Below are positions 13,490 through 20,415 of a stretch of 21,002 bases of DNA, piece by piece (positions within the stretch are counted from its first letter, which is position 1; the number at the start of each line of letters is the position of its first letter). The stretch is from CAYTED01 sp964537075 (GTDB lineage: Bacteria; Patescibacteriota; Minisyncoccia; Moranbacterales; UBA1568), in assembly GCA_964537075.1 (NCBI GenBank), contig CAZIBB010000015.1, positions 1 through 21,002 on the forward strand, read 5' to 3'. The position numbers and the translations under genes are program-made. The notes beneath the pieces are model-generated. The model searched no databases. It was not told the origin of the DNA and saw nothing but the letters and a program-made list of their open reading frames with translations.

Positions 13490-14902
13490 ATGGAAAAGAA
13501 AAGTGTTTTGCTGCCCGGAAAAGTCCGTGCCGATTGGTCGCCTATTGCTACCGTCCGATGCGATTATCGGTCGGCAGGGCATCGCGAGGATGGAAAGTAT
13601 GTCGAGCATGATGCTATCCCGCATCTCTGTCATATCGAGATGACGTATGCCTGCAATGAGCGTTGCATTTTTTGCTACAATCCTGGGCATGCGAAGATTG
13701 GAGATCTCACCATGATCGATCGGATTGTCCGATCGGTTGCGGAGAGTCAGATTCCTCACGTGTATCTCATTGGTGGCGAACCGAGTTTGTTGCCCGTAGA
13801 GAAACTCAATGAGTATATCGAAATGCTCTCGGTTCATTCTTCCGTGACCATCGTTACGAACGGACTCCGAACACTCAAGGGTATTTCGAATAAGCTTGCT
13901 TGCTTCGGAGTGCCTCTTCATGGATCGGATGCTCGAACACATGAGTTCCTAAATCAGACCAAGGGGAGTTTCAACAAGACCTTGGAGACGATCAAGCACT
14001 ACGTGAACGATGGACATGATGTTCGGTGTATTCCGGTTTTGACCGGATATAATTACGACCAGATGTATGACATCATCGGCATCGCTGCAAACCTTGGCAT
14101 GGAGTCAATCTATGTCGATCGATATGAGGATGGTGGCGTCGGAGCGGTTAATTCCAATAGCCATCTTTTGAAGCCGACACGCGAGCAATTTCATATTGCC
14201 GTGGGTCAGATCATACAGGCTAAACGAGACTTTTCAGTCTTTGGAGGAAGGGTTGGATTTGGTACTGCCATCCCGTATTGTCTGGATGAAAGGATGATAA
14301 CCGAAGGCATCACTTCCGATTGCGGCGTTGGAACGTATTTCTGTGCGATCAACCCGAAGGGGGAATTCCGGATGTGCAATCAGTCGCAACTCGTTTTCGG
14401 TATCGTGCCGGACGAGCCGATTGAGGTCATCTGGAAGAAACCATCCTTGGATATCTTCCGCGATCTTTCATGGGTGAGTGAGCCGTGCAAGTCATGCGAG
14501 CTACTGCTTGACTGTACTGGTGGATGTAAAGTCGATGCGAATTGCTCCGAGAAATTCTGCGTTGATTATGCGGTTCGTGGTCTTTCTGCACCGGTCGCCG
14601 ATTTGATCGCGAAAGTGGAACATCTGAAGTCGGCAGAAACATACCCGGAACAGTATCGGGCATTTCGACCGAACCGGTACATGAAATTGACGACTCGGTA
14701 CCAGGAGAAATTTTTGGTCACCCGTTATCAGACTGTGAAGCTTGATTCGATGGCTCTCGAGATGGCGCAATCCATACTCGACGGGATCGTCGGGGATGAG
14801 ATGACATTCATCCTGTTATTCGCTGATCGAGTTGAAGAGCATGAATCACGGCTTTTCATCAGCAGAATGCTTCAAGTGACTGCCATCGATTTGTTTTCCT
14901 GA
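13490..14902 (+). CDS. Radical SAM protein with SPASM domain, probable peptide maturase
   Basis: This 470-residue radical SAM enzyme would cleave SAM with a 4Fe-4S cluster held by Cys55, Cys59 and Cys62 (CNERCIFC). GGEP at 95-98 is the SAM-binding loop. The SPASM region for auxiliary clusters is very regular. Cys278 and Cys285 precede G-x4-C ending at Cys296, then come Cys333, Cys336, Cys342 and Cys346 in exact C-x2-C-x5-C-x3-C spacing, followed by Cys352 and Cys357. After SPASM, about 80 residues (395-470, with VKLDSMALEMAQSILDG and FISRMLQVTAIDLF) resemble a PqqD-like peptide-recognition winged helix; this is a pattern-based guess. SPASM enzymes commonly modify ribosomal peptides (PqqE, sactipeptide and mycofactocin maturases) or activate enzymes. 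A 55-residue peptide gene lies in the same operon. The ribosome site GAGGA is well placed. Confidence 0.92.
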   Translation: MEKKSVLLPGKVRADWSPIATVRCDYRSAGHREDGKYVEHDAIPHLCHIEMTYACNERCIFCYNPGHAKIGDLTMIDRIVRSVAESQIPHVYLIGGEPSLLPVEKLNEYIEMLSVHSSVTIVTNGLRTLKGISNKLACFGVPLHGSDARTHEFLNQTKGSFNKTLETIKHYVNDGHDVRCIPVLTGYNYDQMYDIIGIAANLGMESIYVDRYEDGGVGAVNSNSHLLKPTREQFHIAVGQIIQAKRDFSVFGGRVGFGTAIPYCLDERMITEGITSDCGVGTYFCAINPKGEFRMCNQSQLVFGIVPDEPIEVIWKKPSLDIFRDLSWVSEPCKSCELLLDCTGGCKVDANCSEKFCVDYAVRGLSAPVADLIAKVEHLKSAETYPEQYRAFRPNRYMKLTTRYQEKFLVTRYQTVKLDSMALEMAQSILDGIVGDEMTFILLFADRVEEHESRLFISRMLQVTAIDLFS

Positions 14903-14914
14903 GGAGACGAAGAA

Positions 14915-15499
14915 ATGCCGATACAAAAAATTGGAAGATTACCGGAATTGAATGCGGCATTCGACGATCTCTATCGGGGTATCGAGGAAGATTGCAGGAA
15001 TTGCCAATATCCGGATTGTATGGGTTATATATGGCTCCTCAGGGAGGATGCGGATCGGCTTTACGATCTCGGTATTCCGTTGGTGCAGATCAATGACGGT
15101 CCGACATTCATCCATTCATTCCCTACGAAACCTGATAGTCAGCCGGATGTTTCCGTTTTGCAACCATCATGCAGTCAGTTGTGCGACGGTGCGCGACGGT
15201 GTAGCATTCATAAAGATCGGCCATTCGTCTGTCACCTCTACCCTGTGGGTTTTGAGACACGTTCGGATGGCATGGTGGTGTGGGTGTTTCATCGGGATTG
15301 CCTGTATGTTCGGAGGCTGGAAGAGCGGGGTTTGCTCTCTGATTTCAGACAGCAGGTTCTAAGTATTATCAACAACGTCTCGCCCCAGTTGTTGAGGGAA
15401 ATCGCGGAAACAGTTTATGCAGTTGAAGCGATTTACTGTTTTCCCGAGGGCGGAAATAGTTACATTGAGATAGAGGAGTTGCGCCATGAGCAAATGTAA
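14915..15499 (+). CDS. Cys-rich YkgJ/FliB-like metal-binding protein
   Basis: This 194-residue protein has nine Cys. CRNCQYPDC (27-35) is near the start, and CSQLCDGARRC (86-96) is followed by SIHKDRPFVCHLYPVGF (97-113). The stretch C-x-x-x-K-D-RP-x-x-C-x-x-YP (Cys96, Cys106) is the hallmark of the YkgJ/FliB family of putative zinc- or iron-sulfur-binding proteins; FliB itself N-methylates flagellin lysines. Cys129 and Cys175 may add ligands. It is smaller than FliB and has no separate SAM motif that I can see. It starts 12 bases after the radical SAM stop with GAGGAG in good position, and its last 14 bases overlap the next gene, implying coupled translation. A role as an electron carrier, cluster chaperone or second modifying enzyme for the peptide is possible. 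Confidence 0.75.
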   Translation: MPIQKIGRLPELNAAFDDLYRGIEEDCRNCQYPDCMGYIWLLREDADRLYDLGIPLVQINDGPTFIHSFPTKPDSQPDVSVLQPSCSQLCDGARRCSIHKDRPFVCHLYPVGFETRSDGMVVWVFHRDCLYVRRLEERGLLSDFRQQVLSIINNVSPQLLREIAETVYAVEAIYCFPEGGNSYIEIEELRHEQM

Positions 15500-15653
15500 G
15501 GCCAGTCTCGACGGAAGCAAAATCACCGCGATCGCTGTCAAGACCAAGGCAATCGCGGGGAATCAACCGAAACAAGGCGATGCGTCATCGACGCAGAAGC
15601 CCCTCGGCGATTCCGTGCAGCAAGCGGTCGTTTCGAAGCCGTCGTCTCCGTAA
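15486..15653 (+). CDS. 55-residue Lys-rich peptide, candidate modified-peptide precursor
   Basis: The reading frame starts at ATG 15486, inside the last codons of the preceding gene (14-base overlap), and ends at TAA 15651-15653. AGAGGAG at 15472-15478, 7 bases before the ATG, is one of the best ribosome sites in the window. The product starts MSKCKASLDGSK and ends VVSKPSSP. It has one Cys (Cys4), eight Lys, many Ala, Ser and Gly, no Trp, Tyr, Phe or His and no membrane segment. Two AIA words (15-17 and 22-24) sit in a short Lys-flanked stretch. No known family is recognised. Its place directly after radical SAM-SPASM and Cys-rich genes and before the terminator fits a RiPP precursor. The lone Cys near the N-terminus is unlike typical sactipeptide cores. 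Confidence 0.65.
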   Translation: MSKCKASLDGSKITAIAVKTKAIAGNQPKQGDASSTQKPLGDSVQQAVVSKPSSP

Positions 15654-15669
15654 TACGGAGCAGCAGTGT

Positions 15670-15706
15670 ACTGGGTGGTGTTTTTACAAACCACCCAGTT
15701 TTTTTT
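15670..15706 (+). terminator. Intrinsic terminator of the radical SAM operon
   Basis: ACTGGGTGGT (15670-15679) and ACCACCCAGT (15690-15699) form a perfect 10-bp stem with a 10-base loop, followed by a run of T. It lies 17 bases after the peptide gene and closes the operon. Confidence 0.95.
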
Positions 15707-15719
15707 ATTTCTAAAAAAT

Positions 15720-15747
15720 TTGCCAGAAGAGAAGAAAATGCTATAAG
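15720..15747 (+). promoter_or_regulatory. Promoter of the chimeric kinase gene
   Basis: TTGCCA (15720-15725), a 16-base spacer ending in TGC, and TATAAG (15742-15747). A second TATAAG lies at 15755-15760. The ATG at 15780 has no Shine-Dalgarno, only a T-rich stretch. Confidence 0.5.
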
Positions 15748-15779
15748 CTGATTCTATAAGATGTGCACATATATTTTTT

Positions 15780-16739
15780 ATGAAAACGATTGTCGCTATT
15801 GGAGGCGGGGAATTGGGGGAATTGGAAACGATCCCTATTGATCGGGAGATTGTGAAACTGTCCGGAAAGATATTTTCTCATGTCAAGACAAGGGTCTATA
15901 CGCCTGTTTCTATTTATCGTGCTGAAAATGAATTTTTGCGTATTGGGCCGAGAGATATTATCGGAGAGGAGCTTGCTCTTCATAAGAAGTTATTGGAATT
16001 TGATTTTCCGATTCCACGGATACTTTCAGAGGGAGAGATGGATGATCAGTATTATTATATTGAGACCTCCTTGGGCGATACGCTTCTGGGTGATATTTTT
16101 TGGGAAGATATGAAGAGGGATGGCATCGTGAGCGATGAGAATTTTCGGAAACTTCTGGTGCTCGTCGAGAAATTCGCTCGAGCTCAGTTGAAAACAGTAG
16201 AGAAAAGAGATTCGTTTGAAAGTTTTTCTCGAGGTCTGCACCGAGAATATATTATCGAGGAATTGCCGTATTTGCAGGAGAAGATATGCGCTAGTTTTGA
16301 AAAGCTGAAAATGAGAACCTCAGTACTTCCTACAGTCATGACGCACGGGGATTTCAATCCGTATAATATTTTCGAAGCAGGAGTCATCGACTTTGGAAAT
16401 GCATTTGATGCGCCGGCAGGGTATGATTTGATGACGAATATATATCATTCTTTTCTTTTTCCGAAAGATGGGGACTTCGAAGTTACTCGTAGATATGAAT
16501 TTTCGGAGAATCAGATAGCAGAATATCTTTCTTTAATAGACTCGATTTACATCGAGAATAACTTGCCGATGCCGAGTGATTTCGTGGAGGATTTCATGTT
16601 TGGCCGGATGATTTGGTCAGCCGTCCGCATGCAAAAATTGCCAAATATTCAGAAATGGCGCTACGAAAAATTTGAGCGTGTCCTGGAAGGCTATTTAGCA
16701 GATGATGGGAAGGTTATTTCTGTAATTAAGGGGTTATAA
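15780..16739 (+). CDS. APH-fold small-molecule kinase with an S51-peptidase-like N-terminus
   Basis: This 319-residue protein has the C-lobe signature of the aminoglycoside/choline phosphotransferase fold. HGDFNPYN (His189, catalytic Asp191, Asn196) is followed by VIDFGNAFDAPAGYDL with metal-binding Asp204. The N-lobe is reduced: FLRIGP (52-57) sits where the ATP-binding lysine strand is expected, and Glu63/Glu64 follow. Such kinases phosphorylate antibiotics, choline, homoserine or sugars; the substrate here is open. The striking part is residues 1-30, MKTIVAIGGGELGELETIPI then DREIVKLSGK. This is the characteristic start of the S51 peptidase/dipeptidase E family, not of kinases. Beyond residue 30 nothing of S51 remains and its catalytic Ser is absent. 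The gene therefore looks like a fusion in which an S51 promoter and start were joined to a kinase. The surrounding DNA is A/T-rich. Confidence 0.82.
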   Translation: MKTIVAIGGGELGELETIPIDREIVKLSGKIFSHVKTRVYTPVSIYRAENEFLRIGPRDIIGEELALHKKLLEFDFPIPRILSEGEMDDQYYYIETSLGDTLLGDIFWEDMKRDGIVSDENFRKLLVLVEKFARAQLKTVEKRDSFESFSRGLHREYIIEELPYLQEKICASFEKLKMRTSVLPTVMTHGDFNPYNIFEAGVIDFGNAFDAPAGYDLMTNIYHSFLFPKDGDFEVTRRYEFSENQIAEYLSLIDSIYIENNLPMPSDFVEDFMFGRMIWSAVRMQKLPNIQKWRYEKFERVLEGYLADDGKVISVIKGL

Positions 16740-16760
16740 TAGTACAAATAAATATATTAG

Positions 16761-16777
16761 TTAACTCCCAGAGTTAA
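16761..16777. promoter_or_regulatory. Small inverted repeat directly before the methyltransferase start
   Basis: TTAACTC-CCA-GAGTTAA is a perfect 7-bp inverted repeat with a 3-base loop, ending 4 bases before the ATG at 16782. It occupies the place where a ribosome site would be, so it could be an operator or a translation-blocking hairpin. No Shine-Dalgarno is present. Confidence 0.35.
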
Positions 16778-16781
16778 ATAC

Positions 16782-17444
16782 ATGTCATTTTATCCTAGTT
16801 ACCAGGAGCAGTGGGAGAAGCTTAGCCCTAGATACAAGAAAGCTCTAGAGGATATTCCGTATGTGGAAGATATTGAAGGGTGGCTTCTTCTTATCGAATC
16901 TGCTGAGCTTTTTCTATTATCCAAACAAATAAGTTCTAGCAATCCGATTATCTGTGAAATTGGTACATGGAAGGGAAAATCTTCTTACATTTTTGCGATG
17001 GCGCTCAAGACCAAAGAAGGGATATTATATTCTATTGATCCATTTGATGGTGATGGCGACATTGCTTCGAAAGATTCTTATAAAAAGGAAATCGAGAATT
17101 TGAGCATCCCGCTTCTTCAGAATTTTGAAAATACCATGAAGAAATATTCTTTATGGGAGGGTATAAGAGTCCTTCCGTTTCTTAGTGTAGAGGCTCGTTT
17201 AAAATTCCATGAGAAAAAAATAGACCTACTCTTTATAGACGGAAATCATGATTATGATGCAATAAAAGAAGATTATTTTTTGTGGTCTGGGCTTATTCCA
17301 CCAGGGGGTGTTATCGTTCTACATGATGTTGGAGCTATACATGTAGATGGTCCGAGGCGGGTAGCAGAAGAATTTATTTTTGGTAATTCAAAATGGAAAA
17401 ATGCTCGCATCGTAGGTGAAATGATTGTAGCCACCAAGAGTTAA
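16782..17444 (+). CDS. Class I SAM-dependent methyltransferase (Methyltransf_24 type)
   Basis: This 220-residue Rossmann-fold methyltransferase has SAM motif I IICEIGTWKGKSS (56-68), the acidic strand SIDPFDGDGD (84-93) and the IDLLFIDGNHDYDAIKEDY block (147-165), followed by PPGGVIVLHDVG (173-184). The D-G-x-H-x-Y-x-x-x-x-x-D pattern is typical of Methyltransf_24 enzymes found in glycan and antibiotic clusters, which often bind a metal through the Asp and His residues. It follows the APH-fold kinase by 42 bases on the same strand, so the two probably form a unit modifying one small molecule or sugar. Its stop overlaps the stop of the converging GT2 gene in a shared TTAA. The substrate is not predictable. 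Confidence 0.85.
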   Translation: MSFYPSYQEQWEKLSPRYKKALEDIPYVEDIEGWLLLIESAELFLLSKQISSSNPIICEIGTWKGKSSYIFAMALKTKEGILYSIDPFDGDGDIASKDSYKKEIENLSIPLLQNFENTMKKYSLWEGIRVLPFLSVEARLKFHEKKIDLLFIDGNHDYDAIKEDYFLWSGLIPPGGVIVLHDVGAIHVDGPRRVAEEFIFGNSKWKNARIVGEMIVATKS

Positions 17445-18772
17445 TCGCCCGTTTTGTATTTCATAGGTAGTTTTCCAGAGAAGCAATATATAAAATATCT
17501 ATAAGTAGCAATCCAAGGACCCAGGGAATCAGTAATGATGATAAGACAGAGCGAGGGGAGGATTTTCAAGAAAGAAATTTTTTTAATGTTCTGCGCATTC
17601 TGTTGAAATCCTTGGTGTTCTAAGATATCGGGCAGTTTTCGAAAGAGAATATACTGAGGAAAAAGACAAAAGAGAGTTGTTGCAATCAATGAAATGAAGG
17701 CTAGCCAATATACGCCGGTAGCAAGACTTAGGGAAAGAGGTACGAGAACAAAAAGCGCAGAAGAAAACCAGTATATTCCAGCCCCAATTCCCTCCAGAAA
17801 GATTGGGAGTAGTTGTAGGGTCGTATGCCCTTCAGCTCGCATTTTTTTATAGCACGAAATATAGCTTAGATAATTCCAAAACCAAATACTTTTTTGGCGA
17901 ATAAACACTGAAAATTTATCAGGCACATCGGCCAGCTCTAAAGCTGGCAATAAAAAAATTGGCTCTTTTCTGGCTGAAAGGATAAAGCCAAAGGTTAGAT
18001 CTTCAGTGAGGAGTTTTTCTGGGTAGCCACCATTTTTAATATTCATATTGATGGTCATACCTGAACCATGACCAACCATTACTCCTAAATTTTTTATTTT
18101 TTCATATTTTAAAATAAGATCAGATTCATGTCCCAGGCAATACCAGCTCTGGTAAAGAGAAAGCGCATTAAGAAAATTAGGAGCTCCTGGTTTCATTTCG
18201 CTTACATAGGCACAAGGTTGTTGGAAGGCAAACTCAGAAGGCTCCTTTTTTGTTAACCTCGAAAGCTCCATGAATGTCATGGGAGATATTATGGAGTCAG
18301 CATTATATACAATGTAGATATTCTGATCAGAACTATTTTTTTTAAGGTATTGAATGGCATAGTTTAATTGAGTCGCCATGTTTCCGTTCTTATTTGGGTC
18401 TCGCAGGATGGAGACAGACTTTTTAAATTTGGATAATATTCCGAATTCCAGTGAGTCCTTAATCACTTCTCCGGTAGTTGATTTATCAGAACTTTCTTTT
18501 TGTTCTCTGATAGTAGTGATTATGATTAGTTGGATACTAAAAAAAGAATTTTTTAGTTTAAGAAATCTTAAGGCAGTTTCTTCAATTATTGTTTGTTCTC
18601 GTAATACGGGAATAAGTATATAAAGAACTTGCTTTCGATTTATTTGGGGGACTACTTTTGATGGTTTATTTTTCATACTTCGAAAAAGCCGTAAATAGGA
18701 GTGGGTGTCTAAAATACCTCTTTCAGCCTGGAAAAAAATACAGATACCTACTATGATGTAAACTAGTAACAT
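17441..18772 (-). CDS. Membrane GT2-type glycosyltransferase
   Basis: This is a 443-residue integral membrane glycosyltransferase of the GT2 (GT-A) fold. One N-terminal segment (2-16) precedes a cytoplasmic catalytic domain that opens with VLYILIPVLREQ (49-60). Donor-binding NADS is at 157-160, the likely catalytic Asp lies in LLTEDLTFG (Asp258) and the Q-x-x-x-W-like RQKSIWFWN is at 292-300, as in processive or polymer-type GT2 enzymes. C-terminal hydrophobic segments lie at about 320-350, 353-372 and 402-418. The gene is A/T-rich and is the only long minus-strand gene before the tmk operon. Its start codon lies 13 bases from that of the divergent kinase-Nudix gene, so each promoter must sit within the other's 5' region. 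No Shine-Dalgarno is seen. It may add a sugar to a lipid or surface glycan. Confidence 0.82.
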   Translation of the reverse strand: MLLVYIIVGICIFFQAERGILDTHSYLRLFRSMKNKPSKVVPQINRKQVLYILIPVLREQTIIEETALRFLKLKNSFFSIQLIIITTIREQKESSDKSTTGEVIKDSLEFGILSKFKKSVSILRDPNKNGNMATQLNYAIQYLKKNSSDQNIYIVYNADSIISPMTFMELSRLTKKEPSEFAFQQPCAYVSEMKPGAPNFLNALSLYQSWYCLGHESDLILKYEKIKNLGVMVGHGSGMTINMNIKNGGYPEKLLTEDLTFGFILSARKEPIFLLPALELADVPDKFSVFIRQKSIWFWNYLSYISCYKKMRAEGHTTLQLLPIFLEGIGAGIYWFSSALFVLVPLSLSLATGVYWLAFISLIATTLFCLFPQYILFRKLPDILEHQGFQQNAQNIKKISFLKILPSLCLIIITDSLGPWIATYRYFIYCFSGKLPMKYKTGD

Positions 18773-18785
18773 AAACGCATATATT

Positions 18786-19799
18786 ATGATATTTAAATCG
18801 CAGAACCCAAAGAGCTCTATTCTTATTGAGGGCTTATGGACACTAGGTAAGACAACCCTTGGCCAGTCTTATTGTAGCAAATATAATTATCATTTTATTC
18901 CAGAACCATTGCATACCGACACAAAACAGTCAATGGATATTTCAGATATAGACGATTGGTATTTGCAGGAACATAAAAAAAGAGAGCATTTTTTGGATGA
19001 GGATTTTCCGGTTGTTTTTGAACGCTCTGTTTTATCAACATTTGCCTTTCTCTATGCATTAGGACAACCCTTACCATCCGATGCTTACCTATTTTCCTTA
19101 AAGGAAATTATTCGAAAAAAATCAATTCTCATCGTTTTTCTTAAAGGAGAAGAGAGCATTTTTTCTTATCAAAAGGAGGATTTAAAAAATTATTCACAAG
19201 AGATACAGAGTATTCTTCTTGATAGTAGTGCGCGCGAGAGATATGAGGAATGGTATACAAAAATATTGCCTTACAAATATGGTATCACTCCATTCGTTCT
19301 GAGGGCAGTTGAGCAGGGCAGTAGACGATTAGTCAATGATATGGTAATGGATATTCATCTAGTCTTGGAACATAAGCGAATTGCTCAGGTGAATGTGGTG
19401 TGTTTCGAGAAGGACTCAATGGGAGAGGTAAGAATATTAATATTAAAGCGCATCCAAAAGCGTGGAGGCTTTTGGCAAACTATAACGGGGGGCATCCATC
19501 CTGGTGAGTCTTTAATGGAAGCAGCCCAAAGAGAAGTTTATGAAGAAGTAGGATTATTTGGAGATGATATTGAAATTTTTATGACTGAAACAAAATATTT
19601 TTTTAAGGGAGATGATGGCTATATTCTCGATGAGTATGTTTTTGCTTGCAAAATTAAGAATATCTCAAAGGTACACATAAGCGAAGAGCATGAAAAATTT
19701 GAATGGCTTCCTGTGGAAGGGGCACGGGATAAGATTAAATATGATAATAATAAAATGGCTATCTGGACTGTTTATAAAAAACTAGGCAGCTCTATGTAG
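18786..19799 (+). CDS. P-loop (deoxynucleoside/dTMP kinase-like) kinase fused to a Nudix hydrolase
   Basis: This is a two-domain protein of 337 residues. The N-terminal half (about 10-190) is a P-loop kinase with Walker A GLWTLGKTT (16-24), FIPEP (37-41) and VVFERSVLSTFAFLYALG (76-93). The ERS motif and the Glu-Pro strand recall deoxynucleoside or thymidylate kinases. The C-terminal half (about 200-335) is a Nudix hydrolase with a perfect box from Gly235 to Leu257 (G-x5-E-x7-RE-x2-EE-x-G-L). GGFWQTITGGIHPGES resembles NudB-type dNTP or dihydroneopterin triphosphate pyrophosphatases. A fused kinase and pyrophosphatase suggests coupled handling of one nucleotide or nucleotide-like metabolite. 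The reaction is inferred from domains only. A separate Nudix-tmk pair converges on it from the right. There is no ribosome site before the ATG. The DNA is A/T-rich. Confidence 0.85.
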   Translation: MIFKSQNPKSSILIEGLWTLGKTTLGQSYCSKYNYHFIPEPLHTDTKQSMDISDIDDWYLQEHKKREHFLDEDFPVVFERSVLSTFAFLYALGQPLPSDAYLFSLKEIIRKKSILIVFLKGEESIFSYQKEDLKNYSQEIQSILLDSSARERYEEWYTKILPYKYGITPFVLRAVEQGSRRLVNDMVMDIHLVLEHKRIAQVNVVCFEKDSMGEVRILILKRIQKRGGFWQTITGGIHPGESLMEAAQREVYEEVGLFGDDIEIFMTETKYFFKGDDGYILDEYVFACKIKNISKVHISEEHEKFEWLPVEGARDKIKYDNNKMAIWTVYKKLGSSM

Positions 19800-19809
19800 A
19801 ACTGCCTAG
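19776..19809 (-). terminator. Terminator between converging genes (minus-strand orientation)
   Basis: CTAGGCAG (19782-19789) pairs with CTGCCTAG (19802-19809), extended inside by TCT/AGA around an ATGT loop with one mismatch. Read on the minus strand it is followed by six T (19776-19781), so it terminates the tmk transcript. It covers the stop codons of both converging genes, which are only 6 bases apart. On the plus strand no T-run follows. Confidence 0.8.
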
Positions 19810-20405
19810 AGAAAGAGCTTGGAGTTTTGCAAAACGGCGATAATTTCTTGATGGATGGATTCAGGAGTCTTTGTGCCGTTAAGAATAGTCCAATTCCGCG
19901 CGGTGGCGATTCTTCGATAGGATACCCGAACGGTTTCGTAATACTGATCAGAGCGATCTTCAAAGCGCTCTACCTTGCCTCTCGATTCACGTCTTCTTCT
20001 GGCGATTTCCGGAGGAACATCTATGATGAATCCAATATCCGGAAGTTTGCCATGGAATGCTAAGGTGTTGAGTTGAGACCTTATTTCAAGTTGCTCCGCC
20101 AAGAATCCGAAGTTTTCATGATAGGCAAGATAACTTTCATCCCAACGATCGGTGATTACGATATCGCCACGCGTAAGCGCCTGAATCGTAAGTGCATACT
20201 GTTGGGCATGGAGTGCTTGGAAGAGAAACATGATTGCGGTGTCACTTGTCCAGGTATCCATGAATGGGCGACAGGCTATTTTTGCCGTGTCATCGTAAGC
20301 CTTAACAGTAACGCAGGTACGATCTAGATTTTGTAACCAACTTTGAAGCATGTTGACTTGAAGTGTTTTGCCACACCCATCTATGCCACTGATTGAAATG
20401 AGCAT
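19806..20405 (-). CDS. tmk: Thymidylate kinase (dTMP kinase) or close paralogue
   Basis: This 199-residue P-loop kinase has the thymidylate kinase layout. MLISISGIDGCGKTLQ carries the Walker A GIDGCGKT (7-14), DIVITDRW (81-88) is the DRW/DRY motif that binds dTMP, and RRRRESRGKVERFE (136-149) is the lid region. It would phosphorylate dTMP to dTDP in the cytosol. The length is normal for the family. The lid and central segments deviate somewhat from standard bacterial Tmk, so another nucleotide substrate is possible. GGAGG sits directly before the ATG at good spacing and overlaps the end of the upstream Nudix gene, 10 bases away; the two form an operon. The pair mirrors the fused kinase-Nudix protein next door. 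Confidence 0.85.
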   Translation of the reverse strand: MLISISGIDGCGKTLQVNMLQSWLQNLDRTCVTVKAYDDTAKIACRPFMDTWTSDTAIMFLFQALHAQQYALTIQALTRGDIVITDRWDESYLAYHENFGFLAEQLEIRSQLNTLAFHGKLPDIGFIIDVPPEIARRRRESRGKVERFEDRSDQYYETVRVSYRRIATARNWTILNGTKTPESIHQEIIAVLQNSKLFL

Positions 20406-20415
20406 TGCACCCTCC

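Noticed and set aside
16761..16777. Integron attC-like site in front of the methyltransferase gene
   Set aside because: A GTTAAC word is present, but the repeat is only 17 bases, lacks paired R and L boxes, and no integrase or second site was seen.
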